Assembly (NCBI RefSeq): GCF_900110645.1 | Contig: NZ_FOFB01000019.1 | Span: 62,001 to 126,000, forward strand | Reading direction: 5' to 3' | Length of the DNA: 64,000 bases | From: Neolewinella agarilytica | GTDB taxonomy: Bacteria > Bacteroidota > Bacteroidia > Chitinophagales > Saprospiraceae | Part shown: positions 45,300 through 55,062 of the stretch, piece after piece | Position numbering within the stretch: position 1 is the stretch's first letter | Layout: each line of letters opens with the position of its first letter | Translations under genes and position numbers: made by a program | The notes under the pieces: generated by a model | The model's database searches: none | What the model was told of the DNA's origin: nothing | Seen by the model: the letters and a program-made list of their open reading frames with translations, nothing else

Positions 45300-46229
45300 C
45301 TACCCCCGCCCCGCGAAAGCCACTTCAAAGCGCCACAGGTCCCGGGCAGCATGGCTATTGGGAAACACTTTGCGGGCTTCGGCTTCATGAGCGGACAAAT
45401 CCGGGTATCGGCTACTGAAATGCCCCATGATGAGCTGTCCTGCGGCTGCATCACGGGCAACGGTAGCGGCCTGCAGGGCCGTGGCGTGTCCTTTTTTGAG
45501 GGCGTCCTCCTGCATATCATGGAGGAAAGTCGCTTCATGATAAAGCAAATCCACCCCCTGCACCACTTCAGCCAGTTCCGGGAAGTAAACCGTATCCGAA
45601 CAGTAGGCGAAGCTTCTGGGCCCGGGAGCAGGGAGGGTCAATTCCTGATTCGGGATGAGTTCGCCGCTTGCCGTTATAAAGTCTCCACCGTTTTTGATGG
45701 CGGCGATGGCCGTCCAGGGAATATCGTGCGCAGCGATCTGGTCTTTGATGATGTTTGCCGGGCGCTGCTTTTCCCGCAACAAGTAACCGTTAGTCAGTAC
45801 CCGGTGCCGGAGGGGGAAAGCCGTCACTTCAAGCTCTTCGATGTCCGGCAGGCGGGTCGGTTCTTCCGCCGCGAAGGTCTCAAAAGTGAGTTCATAGGGC
45901 ATGGGAAAGCGGTCCAGTTCAAAGAGCGCTTCCAGGCGCGGGCGCAGGGGCAGTGGGGAGATGATGCGCAGAGGTTCCCGTCTGCCGTTGAGCGCCAGGC
46001 TGCTAAGCAGGCCTGGCAGGCCAAAGTAATGGTCTCCGTGTAAGTGAGAGATCAGGATGGTGGACACCTTCCCCATTCCCAGGCCAGCGGCCTGGAGTTG
46101 AAACTGCGTCCCTTCACCACAGTCAATGAGTACATCCGTCGTCTCCGAACGCAGGAAAACCGCCGAGCAGTGCCGGCCGTAAGCGGGCACTGCCCCGCTG
46201 GTGCCAAGGATGATTAATTCGAATCGCAT
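45300..46229 (-). CDS. rnz: Ribonuclease Z
   Basis: Rnz trims the 3' ends of tRNA precursors that lack a CCA. The 309-residue metallo-beta-lactamase-fold protein has ILGTSGAVPA, the zinc motif SHLHGDHYFGLPG, and C-terminal LIMGHFSSRY. It would be needed for tRNA-Pro and tRNA-Arg here, which lack encoded CCA. The ATG at 46229 is chosen to start with MRFELIILGTSG. STAS gene upstream on the same strand, separated by a hairpin. Confidence 0.93.
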   Translation of the reverse strand: MRFELIILGTSGAVPAYGRHCSAVFLRSETTDVLIDCGEGTQFQLQAAGLGMGKVSTILISHLHGDHYFGLPGLLSSLALNGRREPLRIISPLPLRPRLEALFELDRFPMPYELTFETFAAEEPTRLPDIEELEVTAFPLRHRVLTNGYLLREKQRPANIIKDQIAAHDIPWTAIAAIKNGGDFITASGELIPNQELTLPAPGPRSFAYCSDTVYFPELAEVVQGVDLLYHEATFLHDMQEDALKKGHATALQAATVARDAAAGQLIMGHFSSRYPDLSAHEAEARKVFPNSHAARDLWRFEVAFAGRG

Positions 46230-46306
46230 CCGGAGATAGTTTTGTGCTTGCCAGGAACAATGGCTGACCTTGGTGTAAAGTTGCTTAAGCCCGCTAAAAC
46301 TGAAAA

Positions 46307-46373
46307 CGGCCAACAATTTGCCGGCAGGCTACCCTTTGACGTAAAAGGTAGGCCGCCAGCAAATTGTTGACCG
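46307..46373. terminator. Hairpin between STAS gene and rnz
   Basis: 27-base arms (46307-46333 and 46347-46373) with four wobble or mismatch positions and an inner TACC/GGTA next to the loop. No T run on either side. Its outer end CGGTCAACAAT is shared with the infC terminator. Confidence 0.7.
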
Positions 46374-46403
46374 CTAAGGGCTGCTCAAGCAGGGAATCGT
46401 CCC

Positions 46404-46784
46404 CTACTCTTCGCCGTCTCCCTGAAGATCCCGCTGCAGTTCCTCCATCATAATGAAGTCGCTGGATTCGGAAACCGTTGGCAAAATCGTTAGTACGGAG
46501 TCTACTTTAGAGATCTCCACCAGACGCTGCACGGCGGGGTGGTCTACGCCGGTAACGACGAAGGTGCCCAGGTTGGTCCAGAGTCTGCGCGCCGTTAGAA
46601 TAGCGCTTAGTCCTGAGCTGTCAACGTACTTTACCGCGCTCAGATCAAGGATCAGGTTATTGATCCCTTCATTAGCCAGAATGACGAATTCGGACTTCAA
46701 CTGTGGCGCTACGGCGGAGTTGAGGTTGTCTTCTTCGGGCTTAATGAGCGTGTAGCGTTCTTGTTTATCGAGGCTGAATTTCAT
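46404..46784 (-). CDS. STAS-domain anti-sigma-factor antagonist
   Basis: A 126-residue single STAS domain: the key phosphorylation block is LDLSAVKYVDSSGLSAILTARRL (centre VDSSGLSAIL), with Ser in DSSGLS as in SpoIIAA/RsbV proteins. In Bacteroidota such proteins belong to partner-switching networks controlling sigma factors or other kinases; the matching kinase is not in the window. Acidic tail (DLQGDGEE). Confidence 0.9.
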   Translation of the reverse strand: MKFSLDKQERYTLIKPEEDNLNSAVAPQLKSEFVILANEGINNLILDLSAVKYVDSSGLSAILTARRLWTNLGTFVVTGVDHPAVQRLVEISKVDSVLTILPTVSESSDFIMMEELQRDLQGDGEE

Positions 46785-46801
46785 AATCTTTTTATTTGGC
46801 G

Positions 46802-46809
46802 CAAAGGTA
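46802..46809 (-). promoter_or_regulatory. -7 promoter element of STAS gene
   Basis: Minus strand TACCTTTG, full match to TAnnTTTG, 18 bases before the ATG. The leader would be very short. Confidence 0.55.
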
Positions 46810-47006
46810 GTTTTTTTGACTAAATCAGTGGAAAGCTAACAAAAGCCGGACCATTCATCAGAATTTGCCGATTTTTCCTCCAACTAAAGTTAGGCTTTAT
46901 TGTTCCCATCAAATAAGCTGTCGAAGTCCCGTACAAATTGTCCGCAAACCGGCGAAATGTCAGGTTTATTTGTCAGTAGTCGTCATCTGGCACGTTTATT
47001 ACAGCC

Positions 47007-47014
47007 TATATTTG
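47007..47014 (+). promoter_or_regulatory. -7 promoter element of clpC
   Basis: TATATTTG fits TAnnTTTG. Transcription from about 47021 would give a leader of some 90 bases containing a dispersed-motif copy (47058-47075). Confidence 0.6.
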
Positions 47015-47111
47015 ACGAAAGACGATGTTAGGAACGTTGCTGTTTTTCAACATTGCTTGCACCAGCGTCCGCGCCCCGTTATCTTTCCCCAACCAAAGAA
47101 AATTTATAAAA

Positions 47112-49694
47112 ATGAATCCAAGTAGAAAGGAATTCAGTCCTGAAATAAAGAAGGCCATGGCCCGCGGCAAAATTGAAGCCGAAAAACTGGGACATGCCTA
47201 CGTGGGCCCCGAACACCTTTTGCTGGGTGTTTTGAGTATGCCGGACAGCCTGGCAAACCGCGTATTACGGAACCTGGCCGTTGATATCCAGGCGTTGAAG
47301 GACACTATCCGCGAGAATATTCAGCGAAACAGTGGCCAGACCAGCGGCAATACCATCTCTCAACTCCCGCTTAACGATAAGGCGGACCGCGTCCTGAAAG
47401 TAACTTTTCTGGAGGCTAAGGCATTGAAGACAACGATTGTCAGCCCCGAACATCTGATACTCTCTATTCTTCGCAACAAAGAGTTGCCGGCGGCTAAAAT
47501 CCTCCGTCAGTTTGAAGTAGAGTATGACATTTATAAAGCAGAACTCGATTACGTGAAAGACGAAAAAGACTTCACCGAAGACATGGACCTCCCCATGGGT
47601 CAGGCTCCTGATGATGGCGGTGACCAATTTGAAGACGACGGCGATCAGGGCCGTGGCAACTTTCAGGGAGGCCAGCGTAAAGGTGGCCCCGGTGGTGGCA
47701 GTAAAAGCCGCACCCCTGTACTTGATAACTTTGGCCGGGACATTACAGCCCTGGCGGATGACAACAAGCTCGATCCCATTATTGGCCGGGAAACCGAAAT
47801 TGAGCGGGTCAGTCAGATCCTGAGCCGTCGCAAGAAGAACAACCCCATCCTCATCGGTGAGCCAGGTGTTGGTAAAACGGCCATCGTTGAGGGTCTTGCC
47901 CTCCGCATTAAGGAGAAAAAAGTGAGCCGGACACTCTTCGACAAGCGCATTGTGATGCTCGACCTCGCCGCCCTGGTGGCCGGCACGAAGTATCGGGGGC
48001 AGTTTGAAGAACGGATGAAGGCCATTATGACTGAGCTGGAAAAAAGCCGTGACGTAATTCTCTTCATTGACGAAATTCACACGATTGTTGGTGCCGGTGG
48101 TGCCACCGGCTCGCTTGATGCCAGCAACATCTTTAAGCCTGCCCTTGCCCGGGGTGAACTCCAATGTATTGGAGCTTCCACGCTGGATGAGTACCGCCAG
48201 CACATCGAAAAAGATGGTGCCCTTGACCGTCGTTTCCAGAAGGTATTGGTTAACCCGCCAAGCGCGGAGGAGGCCGTTCACATCCTGAACAACATCAAGT
48301 CCAAGTACGAAGAGTTTCACAATGTGAACTACTCCGACGAAGCCATCGAAGCCTGTGTGAAGTTCAGCGACCGCTACATTACGGATCGCTTCCTGCCGGA
48401 CAAAGCCATCGATGTACTCGACGAAGTTGGTGCACGCACTCACCTCAAAAACATCACCGTCCCTGAGCACATTGAGCAGGTAGAAGGAGAGATTGAGGAA
48501 GTACGGGAGCAGAAGAACCTGGCCGTAAAGAACCAGCAGTACGAACGTGCCGCTGACCTGCGCGACAAGGAAAGCAAGCTGCAGCGTTCGCTCGAAGAGG
48601 CTAAGGTAAAGTGGGAAGAAGAATCCAAGACCCGCCGCTACCCCGTTGAGGAAGACGACATTGCCGAGGTAGTGTCTATGATGACCGGCATCCCCGTGAA
48701 CCGGGTTGCTCAGAATGAGAGCAAGAAGCTCGTCGGCATGGCAGAAGACCTGAAAGGGTCCGTGATCGGTCAGGATAGCGCTATCGAAAAAGTAACCAAA
48801 GCCATTCAGCGTAACCGCGTAGGTCTTAAAGATCCTAAGAAGCCAATTGGTACGTTCATCTTCCTTGGCCCTACGGGCGTTGGTAAGACGGAGCTGGCCA
48901 AAGTACTCACTAAGTACATTTTCGACAGCGAAGACAGTCTGATTCGAATTGACATGTCTGAGTACATGGAGAAATTCAGCGTCAGCCGCCTGATTGGTGC
49001 CCCTCCCGGATACGTTGGCTACGAAGAAGGTGGTCAACTCACTGAAAAAGTACGCCGCAAGCCCTACAGCGTGATTCTGCTCGATGAGATCGAGAAGGCT
49101 CACCCCGATGTATACAATATCCTGTTGCAGGTACTGGACGACGGGCAGTTGACGGACGGTATGGGCCGTAAAGTGGACTTCAAGAACACGATGATCATCA
49201 TGACTTCCAACATTGGTGTCCGCCAGTTGAAAGACTTTGGTCAGGGAGTAGGCTTTGCCACTAAAGCCCGGACGGAGAACGCAGAGGAGAACAGCAAAGC
49301 GGTCATCAACAATGCCCTGAAGCGTACCTTCTCTCCGGAATTCCTGAACCGGATCGATGACGTTGTAATCTTCAACAGCCTCGGTCAGGAGGAAATCTTC
49401 AAGATCATCGATATTGCTCTGTCTGATTTGTACAAGCGTCTTGACGGACTGGAATTCAGCCTGGAGCTGGACGAAGCGGCCAAGAAGTTCGTTGCTGAAA
49501 AAGGCTTTGACCCGCAGTTCGGTGCCCGCCCTCTTCACCGCGCGATTCAGAAGTACATCGAAGATCCGCTGGCGGAGTTCATTCTGAACAATAACCCCGA
49601 AGGAGGCAGTAAGCTCATCGCCGTTCTTAATGAAGATGAGGATGGTCTGAGCATCACGCAAAACGAAGCCGTTGGCTCCGACGTAGAAGAATAG
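47112..49694 (+). CDS. clpC: ATP-dependent Clp protease ATPase subunit ClpC
   Basis: An 860-residue AAA+ unfoldase that feeds proteins to ClpP. Domains: two N-terminal repeat motifs ([20 protein letters not shown] ...), a Gly/Asp-rich linker (about 150-210), AAA domain 1 with Walker [10 protein letters not shown] and Walker [11 protein letters not shown], a UVR-type middle segment ([17 protein letters not shown]), AAA domain 2 with GPTGVGKTE and [13 protein letters not shown]. The ATG at 47112 ([11 protein letters not shown]) is preferred to an ATG at 47025. A 12-bp hairpin with T run follows. Confidence 0.97.
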   Translation: MNPSRKEFSPEIKKAMARGKIEAEKLGHAYVGPEHLLLGVLSMPDSLANRVLRNLAVDIQALKDTIRENIQRNSGQTSGNTISQLPLNDKADRVLKVTFLEAKALKTTIVSPEHLILSILRNKELPAAKILRQFEVEYDIYKAELDYVKDEKDFTEDMDLPMGQAPDDGGDQFEDDGDQGRGNFQGGQRKGGPGGGSKSRTPVLDNFGRDITALADDNKLDPIIGRETEIERVSQILSRRKKNNPILIGEPGVGKTAIVEGLALRIKEKKVSRTLFDKRIVMLDLAALVAGTKYRGQFEERMKAIMTELEKSRDVILFIDEIHTIVGAGGATGSLDASNIFKPALARGELQCIGASTLDEYRQHIEKDGALDRRFQKVLVNPPSAEEAVHILNNIKSKYEEFHNVNYSDEAIEACVKFSDRYITDRFLPDKAIDVLDEVGARTHLKNITVPEHIEQVEGEIEEVREQKNLAVKNQQYERAADLRDKESKLQRSLEEAKVKWEEESKTRRYPVEEDDIAEVVSMMTGIPVNRVAQNESKKLVGMAEDLKGSVIGQDSAIEKVTKAIQRNRVGLKDPKKPIGTFIFLGPTGVGKTELAKVLTKYIFDSEDSLIRIDMSEYMEKFSVSRLIGAPPGYVGYEEGGQLTEKVRRKPYSVILLDEIEKAHPDVYNILLQVLDDGQLTDGMGRKVDFKNTMIIMTSNIGVRQLKDFGQGVGFATKARTENAEENSKAVINNALKRTFSPEFLNRIDDVVIFNSLGQEEIFKIIDIALSDLYKRLDGLEFSLELDEAAKKFVAEKGFDPQFGARPLHRAIQKYIEDPLAEFILNNNPEGGSKLIAVLNEDEDGLSITQNEAVGSDVEE

Positions 49695-49730
49695 CCCTGC
49701 GCTAAGTATTGCTATTTCTATAATTTTTTG

Positions 49731-49770
49731 GGTGAGCCGGAGGGATTTCTCTCCGGCTCACCTTATTTTT
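49731..49770 (+). terminator. Terminator of clpC
   Basis: GGTGAGCCGGAG (49731-49742), eight-base loop, CTCCGGCTCACC (49751-49762), then TTATTTTT. Confidence 0.9.
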
Positions 49771-49895
49771 ACGAGAGTTAAGGGATAAATCGGGAACTAT
49801 TTTCTTGCCTGTACCTTCTCTTATAGTACATTTTCCTAACAAGGTTTTTGCCCGCACACTGGGCAGCACCCCATTTTTAAATAAATACCAAAGTA

Positions 49896-50579
49896 TTGGG
49901 TAGAAGAAGAGGCGGCGGCCGTAGACGCACTTTCCGCAGAGAAGATACTGCACCGAAACACCGCATCAATGATATGTTGCGGGTTCCGGAAGTTCGATTA
50001 GTCGGAGATAATGTAGCGGATATTGCCGCTGAGCTCGGAGAGGACATCTCTGCCGGGAATGTTTATGATACCCGCCAGGTTAAAGGCTGGGCACGGGACA
50101 TGGCGTTGGACCTGGTTGAAATCAGCCCGAATGCAGTGCCCCCCGTTGCGAAGATCATTGACTATAAAAAGTTCCTTTACCAGCAAAAGCAACGGGAAAA
50201 GGAATTGAAAGCGAACACGGTTAAAACCGTCGTTAAAGAAGTTCGCTTCGGCCCAAACATGGGTGACCATGACTTTAATTTCAAGCTTCGTCACGCACGC
50301 GAGTTTCTGGAAGACGGTGCCAAAGTAAAAGCTTACGTACACTTCCGGGGTCGTTCGATTGTCTTTAAAGACCGTGGTGAACTGCTCCTGCTTCGTTTTA
50401 TGAAGGAGTTGGAAGATGTTGGTACTGCTGAGGCAATGCCAAAAATGGAGAAGCGACGGATGAACGTTATGATTCAACCCAAGAAGCGCAAGAAAAGCGA
50501 CGCTGCCAAGAAGAAAACGAGGGCAAAAGAAGCTGACGCTGAACTGGAAAAGAAGCTTAATACCATCGAGGAAGAATAG
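49896..50579 (+). CDS. infC: Translation initiation factor IF-3
   Basis: IF-3 controls start-codon and initiator-tRNA selection on the 30S subunit. The 227-residue product has the usual N- and C-domains (KHRINDMLRVPEVRLVGDN, DLVEISPNAVPPVAKIIDYKKF, KEVRFGPNMGDHDFNFKLRHA in blocks) and a long lysine-rich tail. It begins with TTG at 49896 (a basic MGRRRGGGRRR stretch), a non-AUG start as in other infC genes, where it allows autoregulation. It is separated from rpmI and rplT, which usually follow it. Confidence 0.95.
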   Translation: MGRRRGGGRRRTFRREDTAPKHRINDMLRVPEVRLVGDNVADIAAELGEDISAGNVYDTRQVKGWARDMALDLVEISPNAVPPVAKIIDYKKFLYQQKQREKELKANTVKTVVKEVRFGPNMGDHDFNFKLRHAREFLEDGAKVKAYVHFRGRSIVFKDRGELLLLRFMKELEDVGTAEAMPKMEKRRMNVMIQPKKRKKSDAAKKKTRAKEADAELEKKLNTIEEE

Positions 50580-50605
50580 AGCAATTCTTCTGCCGTAAAA
50601 GCATT

Positions 50606-50668
50606 GCGGTCAACAATCATCACCTTATCCTTCAGAGAAGGAGCTGATGATTGTTGACCGCTTTTTTT
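50606..50668 (+). terminator. Terminator of infC
   Basis: GCGGTCAACAATCATCA (50606-50622) pairs perfectly with 50645-50661, followed by TTTTTTT; the loop can form a small inner hairpin (CCTT/AAGG). Confidence 0.9.
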
Positions 50669-50857
50669 ATGCGATGAATACCCGGGCTGGGCCGCCGTAC
50701 TCGCAAACCAGAAAGAAAACCAGCGGATGGAGATCCGGACTTCCCTTAAGGCTACCACGCACGCGCTGCCGGACTGCGCTCCCCTCCCTGGGAGTCGCAT
50801 GCCTTTTTAGTTCTTAATTCACGCTAAAGGGTACAACAGAACCGATATGGGCCAGTA

Positions 50858-51709
50858 CTACCCTTCTTTTTGCGCAGCGGCTTCTTCAGCCGCGTAGGTA
50901 TTCAGCTCAACGTGCTTACTCTTCTTTCCTGGACGGATACGCATATTCAGGAATTCCACCATCAGAGAGAACGCAATGGCGAAGTAGAGATAGCCCTTTG
51001 GAACGGTCCCGACATGAGAGTCAAAAACAACCAGATCGCCCAGGTGAGCGCCTTCAGCAATCAGCATAAAGCCGATCAGAATAAGGAAGGCCAGGCCAAG
51101 CATCTGGACCGTTGGGTTCTTGTTGACGAAGTTACCGACGGGAACTGCAAAGAGCATCATGATCAAAACGGAGACCACAACAGCAATGATCATCACGATC
51201 AAGGCACCATATAGTCCGTTCGTCATCCCTACCGCCGTAAGGATGGAGTCAAAGCTAAAGACAATGTTGATGATGGTAATCTGAACGACTACGGAGGTTA
51301 GCGTAGCTCCTCCTTTGCCAGCTCCGGCACCGGCGTGATCTTCTTCTCCTTCCAGTTTGTGCCGAATCTCCGAAGTGGATTTATACAAGAGAAAGATACC
51401 ACCGGCGATCAGAATCAGGCTTTGACCGCTGAAACCACCAGCTGCCCAGCCCCAGTCAAAGCTAAACCAGGGTTCTTCCATAGCGACCAGGATGGAGACG
51501 CCGAACAGTAGCACGATACGTAGTACCATTGCTAGTATCAGTCCAATATTAGTGGCCCGCTTGCGGTCTGCTTCAGACTTCAACTTGTCCGATGCGATAG
51601 AAATGAAGATAATGTTATCGATACCGAGAACGATCTCCAGAAAAGTAAGGGTTAGCAAAGAAAGCCAAACGGCACCGCTACCAAAATCAGGGATATCAAA
51701 CATGCTCAA
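50858..51709 (-). CDS. TerC-family membrane protein
   Basis: A 283-residue protein with about seven spans; LTLTFLEIVLGIDNIIFISIAS and TIINIVFSFDSILTAVGM are the paired acidic blocks of TerC/Alx proteins. The family relates to tellurite resistance and manganese or pH homeostasis. It stands between infC and a hypothetical gene, without other metal-resistance genes. Confidence 0.9.
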   Translation of the reverse strand: MSMFDIPDFGSGAVWLSLLTLTFLEIVLGIDNIIFISIASDKLKSEADRKRATNIGLILAMVLRIVLLFGVSILVAMEEPWFSFDWGWAAGGFSGQSLILIAGGIFLLYKSTSEIRHKLEGEEDHAGAGAGKGGATLTSVVVQITIINIVFSFDSILTAVGMTNGLYGALIVMIIAVVVSVLIMMLFAVPVGNFVNKNPTVQMLGLAFLILIGFMLIAEGAHLGDLVVFDSHVGTVPKGYLYFAIAFSLMVEFLNMRIRPGKKSKHVELNTYAAEEAAAQKEG

Positions 51710-51786
51710 GCTGTATTAGATCAGTCGGAAGTAAAAATTCTTCCTGAGCTGCAAAACTACACAATGCCGGGCTTGTTTGGCAAACC

Positions 51787-52275
51787 ATGAAAGAAACGAA
51801 ATTTAGAAGACTGCGAAAGAGCGAGCTTGAGGAGGTAACCGATCAGTTCGTCAAATTCCTAAGTGTCAACGGAATTGATGCCGGAAGCTGGCAAAAGATG
51901 AAGGAAGAGCAGCCCGGGCGAGCAGATGGATTCATCCTGCAATTTTCCCAAATCGTGTTTGCCGGAGTCATTGAAAAGATAGAATACCTGGTTCATCGCC
52001 GGCCTAATGATCTGAGAACCTACAAAACCGGACCAGACAAAATTGAAATGCGGGGCATTCTCCTCGACGGACCAACCAGCATTGACTTTACCATAACTGA
52101 TCTCCCGCCCAAGGAGATGTTTGCCCGCATGAAAGCAGAAGGCGTGAGCCCTAAGCTGTATTCCGCTGAGCGTAAATATATGCCCACGGGGCGTGATCAG
52201 GACATTTTCCTCATCATGGAAGAGGGAGCCCTGATCGATAGTGGAGAGCTCTTTGAGACGCTGGCGGGCTTGTAG
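51787..52275 (+). CDS. Hypothetical protein, DUF6495-like
   Basis: A 162-residue soluble protein starting KETKFRRLRKSELEEVTDQFVKFL, which I recognise tentatively as the Bacteroidota DUF6495 family of unknown function; no catalytic motif is clear. Its stop codon directly abuts the stop of the convergent gene (no base between). Confidence 0.65.
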   Translation: MKETKFRRLRKSELEEVTDQFVKFLSVNGIDAGSWQKMKEEQPGRADGFILQFSQIVFAGVIEKIEYLVHRRPNDLRTYKTGPDKIEMRGILLDGPTSIDFTITDLPPKEMFARMKAEGVSPKLYSAERKYMPTGRDQDIFLIMEEGALIDSGELFETLAGL

Positions 52276-54780
52276 CTATTCCTCTCCCACCCTGAATTCA
52301 CAACTACCAAAGAAAGGCGTTCCGTCTTTACGAAGCCCCTGGGCGATAACGGTAAAAAGCCCTCGCTGGTCAGAAGTTACAAAGTCAACATCAACCCGGC
52401 CGCGCTTATTCGTACGCAAGTCCGCCACCCAGTACAGGGTAGTTCTCAGGTCCGGGCGGTTTCTGTTTTCGGGAAGGCTGGCATCAAAAGTGGCAAATTC
52501 TCTTACTTTCTGGTAGCCCTGAAACTCCGTCTCCAGTAAGCCAGCCTCCTTCAGCCGGCCGCGCTCGTCCTGATAGGTATACGCTACAATGGCGCCACCG
52601 GTAGGTGGCGCCCCAAGCCCAACCGCCCGGGGTCCTTTGACCACATCAATGAATTCAATAATTCTTACCGGCATATTTACCAATCGCTCGAAACGGGTTT
52701 CTACCCCGTCCAAAAAGTAAAGCGGCTCTACGGGGCCGTTAATTCCACTATTGCCTCGAATAACGATAATGTCCTCATTATCCACATTTTTGGTTAACTG
52801 TACACCGGGTAAGCCCCGCAGAAGGTCAAGAATATTTACCGCCGTTCGGATTCGGGGGTTGTCGGCTACCACTATCCGGGTGTCAGGTTGGCCACCATAC
52901 AGTTTGGACCGTTCCTGCCTCACCTCTTCTTCCTGGTCAATGCGGGCAGCGGTAATATCCACTACGTCAAGATCAATGATCAGCGAATCATAGGTTCGGG
53001 CAACGGTAAGTGCCTTCCGGCTGATCTCGGCGTAGTCGTTTTCCTCTTCTTCCGACTCCTCTTCCTTTATGGCCGGGGAGCGCATATCCATCGCCGTAAG
53101 TGGAGGCAGTATCACCGGATCAAGCTCTACCCGCTTCAGGTTTACATTGCTATTGTCCTCCAGATCAATGTCAGGATTGTTCCGATTCTTTTTGCCAAAC
53201 TTAAACCGCCCCTGGATCATCACCGGGAAGGTATCAAACACTATGATTGGGCCAAAAGCAAAGTACCCCTCCTCATCGCTCATGGTCTGAGCCGTAAAGC
53301 CGTTTTCCATTCTGGTCAGGAAGAGCTTACCCGGGCGGGCAACATTCTCGTTCTCCAGTTTTGTCATCCGACCGCGCAGGTAAAGCCCCGGCTCCAGCAG
53401 ATAATCAGGTTTAAAATCATCCAGTAGCCCCAGGTCGGGCCAGCGGAAGCGCCGCCAGGCGCGGGTGAGCAAAAATTCGTCCGTTCGGCGGGCACGTTCG
53501 GCTTCGTCTCCGGCGAAAAGGAGTTCCGGCGCATGCTGTACTGGCCGATCAATATCGCTGTTGAGTAAAAGCCAGGTCCTGATATCATCTCCCTTCGGAC
53601 CGCCCGTTGAAGCCCGGGGCAGAATACTCAGGCTAATGCGGGATTCTGCCAGACTGTCCGCCGCCGCGTCCCGGTAGGGCGCGGCTAACTGAATTTTGGC
53701 CGGCGCACGGAAATCATAACGCTCTGCGGAAGGTTGCACGAAAAGCTCACTCCTCGCGGGTGGAACGAAAAACAGCCTTTCCGCCACCGGCTGCCCGGCT
53801 CCATCAAAAACCGTAGCGACAATCACGCCCGCAGGAAGCGCCGGTACGGGAAGCATGATATTCAGCTCCGTAGACTCTTCTGGAATAGCCTGGGTAAATA
53901 TGTTGACACCCCGTAAATGCAGCAGCAGCGTAGCGTCTTCCAGCCCGGTTTCGGTGTTCGTAGCCAAATGCAGCCTTACCGTGTCCGTAGCTACCTCAAC
54001 CCCCAAATGAATACCACTGGCAAGAGCCTCCGGCAACTCGAACGCTTTTGGTGTCCCATCGGGTACGACACGATAGCTTTTACCCGCCACGGGCGTATAG
54101 GTAAACGTACCAATTCCGGTAGTTTCCGTAAAAACACTGTCCTCGATCTTGCCCTCTCCATCAAGCAGGCTGGCTTCAATGGCCAATGGCTCCCCGTTCG
54201 CAGTCTCTGCCACAAAGGCTACCCGGCAGGGGATACCCGCAACGCAGTCTCCGCCTTCCGCAAAAAAGCGCAGGCTTATGTTGTCATTCACAGCAAGCGC
54301 TTCATTAAGCGGCACTATATCTTCTGCCGGAGCGACTATTCCTCCACTTTCCTTCAGTCCCCCAACAATCTTGATCGCTTTCCGAAAAAGCGTATTCACC
54401 CCACTATTGCGTTGGTAGCTGGTATAAGCCGTTAACTGGTAATAACCGGGTAGAATATTGGCCGGGAGCGAAATGCTTCCGGAAGTATGGCCGTCAAAAG
54501 CGTAAATCTGCTTCCGGCTAACCGTTTCCTCCTGTGCGTCGTGAAGTTCCAGGTAGATCGTTTTACTGACACTGTCCGGCAGATGGTATCGACCGTCCAC
54601 CAGGTACACAGCAGCCAGAATGGTCTCTCCGCCGGCGTATACCGACTTGTCAGTGTGTACAAAGATTTTCTCGGGGAAGTAACTACGGTAGTAATTGTCC
54701 AGTAACTTCGAAAAGGATGCCTGTGCCAAAAGGCCAGGGCCCAATAGAAAAAGCAGGGCCAAAAATAAATACTTCGACAT
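52276..54780 (-). CDS. Exported MG2 / TonB-receptor plug-domain protein without barrel
   Basis: An 834-residue secreted protein: signal peptide (MSKYLFLALLFLLGPGLLAQ), an alpha-2-macroglobulin MG2-like domain (about 35-130: KIFVHTDKSVYAGGE), a series of beta-sandwich and carboxypeptidase-regulatory-like segments, and a TonB plug domain near the end (about 670-790: IVIRGNSGINGPVEPLYFLDGV) but no outer-membrane barrel. The plug may bind a receptor or scaffold at the outer membrane. I start at 54780 because the signal begins there; the open frame extends to 54873. Confidence 0.8.
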   Translation of the reverse strand: MSKYLFLALLFLLGPGLLAQASFSKLLDNYYRSYFPEKIFVHTDKSVYAGGETILAAVYLVDGRYHLPDSVSKTIYLELHDAQEETVSRKQIYAFDGHTSGSISLPANILPGYYQLTAYTSYQRNSGVNTLFRKAIKIVGGLKESGGIVAPAEDIVPLNEALAVNDNISLRFFAEGGDCVAGIPCRVAFVAETANGEPLAIEASLLDGEGKIEDSVFTETTGIGTFTYTPVAGKSYRVVPDGTPKAFELPEALASGIHLGVEVATDTVRLHLATNTETGLEDATLLLHLRGVNIFTQAIPEESTELNIMLPVPALPAGVIVATVFDGAGQPVAERLFFVPPARSELFVQPSAERYDFRAPAKIQLAAPYRDAAADSLAESRISLSILPRASTGGPKGDDIRTWLLLNSDIDRPVQHAPELLFAGDEAERARRTDEFLLTRAWRRFRWPDLGLLDDFKPDYLLEPGLYLRGRMTKLENENVARPGKLFLTRMENGFTAQTMSDEEGYFAFGPIIVFDTFPVMIQGRFKFGKKNRNNPDIDLEDNSNVNLKRVELDPVILPPLTAMDMRSPAIKEEESEEEENDYAEISRKALTVARTYDSLIIDLDVVDITAARIDQEEEVRQERSKLYGGQPDTRIVVADNPRIRTAVNILDLLRGLPGVQLTKNVDNEDIIVIRGNSGINGPVEPLYFLDGVETRFERLVNMPVRIIEFIDVVKGPRAVGLGAPPTGGAIVAYTYQDERGRLKEAGLLETEFQGYQKVREFATFDASLPENRNRPDLRTTLYWVADLRTNKRGRVDVDFVTSDQRGLFTVIAQGLRKDGTPFFGSCEFRVGEE

Positions 54781-55062
54781 GTAAAAGGGGTTCTGTAAGA
54801 GTTTAGGATAAATTGCGATAAATATACCTGTTCCCCTTCGCTCCAGCAACGAGGCATTTGCTGGCAACACCATCTTAACGACACTTTACACTCACCGAAA
54901 ATCATCTTTGTCAGGGCGACTCTGAGATTTTTTGGAATAACAATCGTTTTCAGGGCGCATACGCAGGATGCAATGGGAATTAAAGGAGCAAGGTTATGCC
55001 AAACTCCCGTACTTTGCCATCAAGATTCTATATTGGGTTAACACTGACACTAAAGCATCATC

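Noticed and set aside
45937-45955. GGCGCGGGCGCAGGGGCA, resembling the dispersed motif in rnz
   Set aside because: It lacks the GTGCA end and is explained by rnz codons (Arg, Pro, Leu).
47265-49661. 798-codon open frame on the minus strand opposite clpC
   Set aside because: It is an antisense shadow produced by the codon bias of clpC, which is fully supported by AAA+ motifs.
54954-54972. GGGCGCATACGCAGGATGCA before the second GH3 gene
   Set aside because: It has an extra base and several changes; too degenerate to count as a copy.
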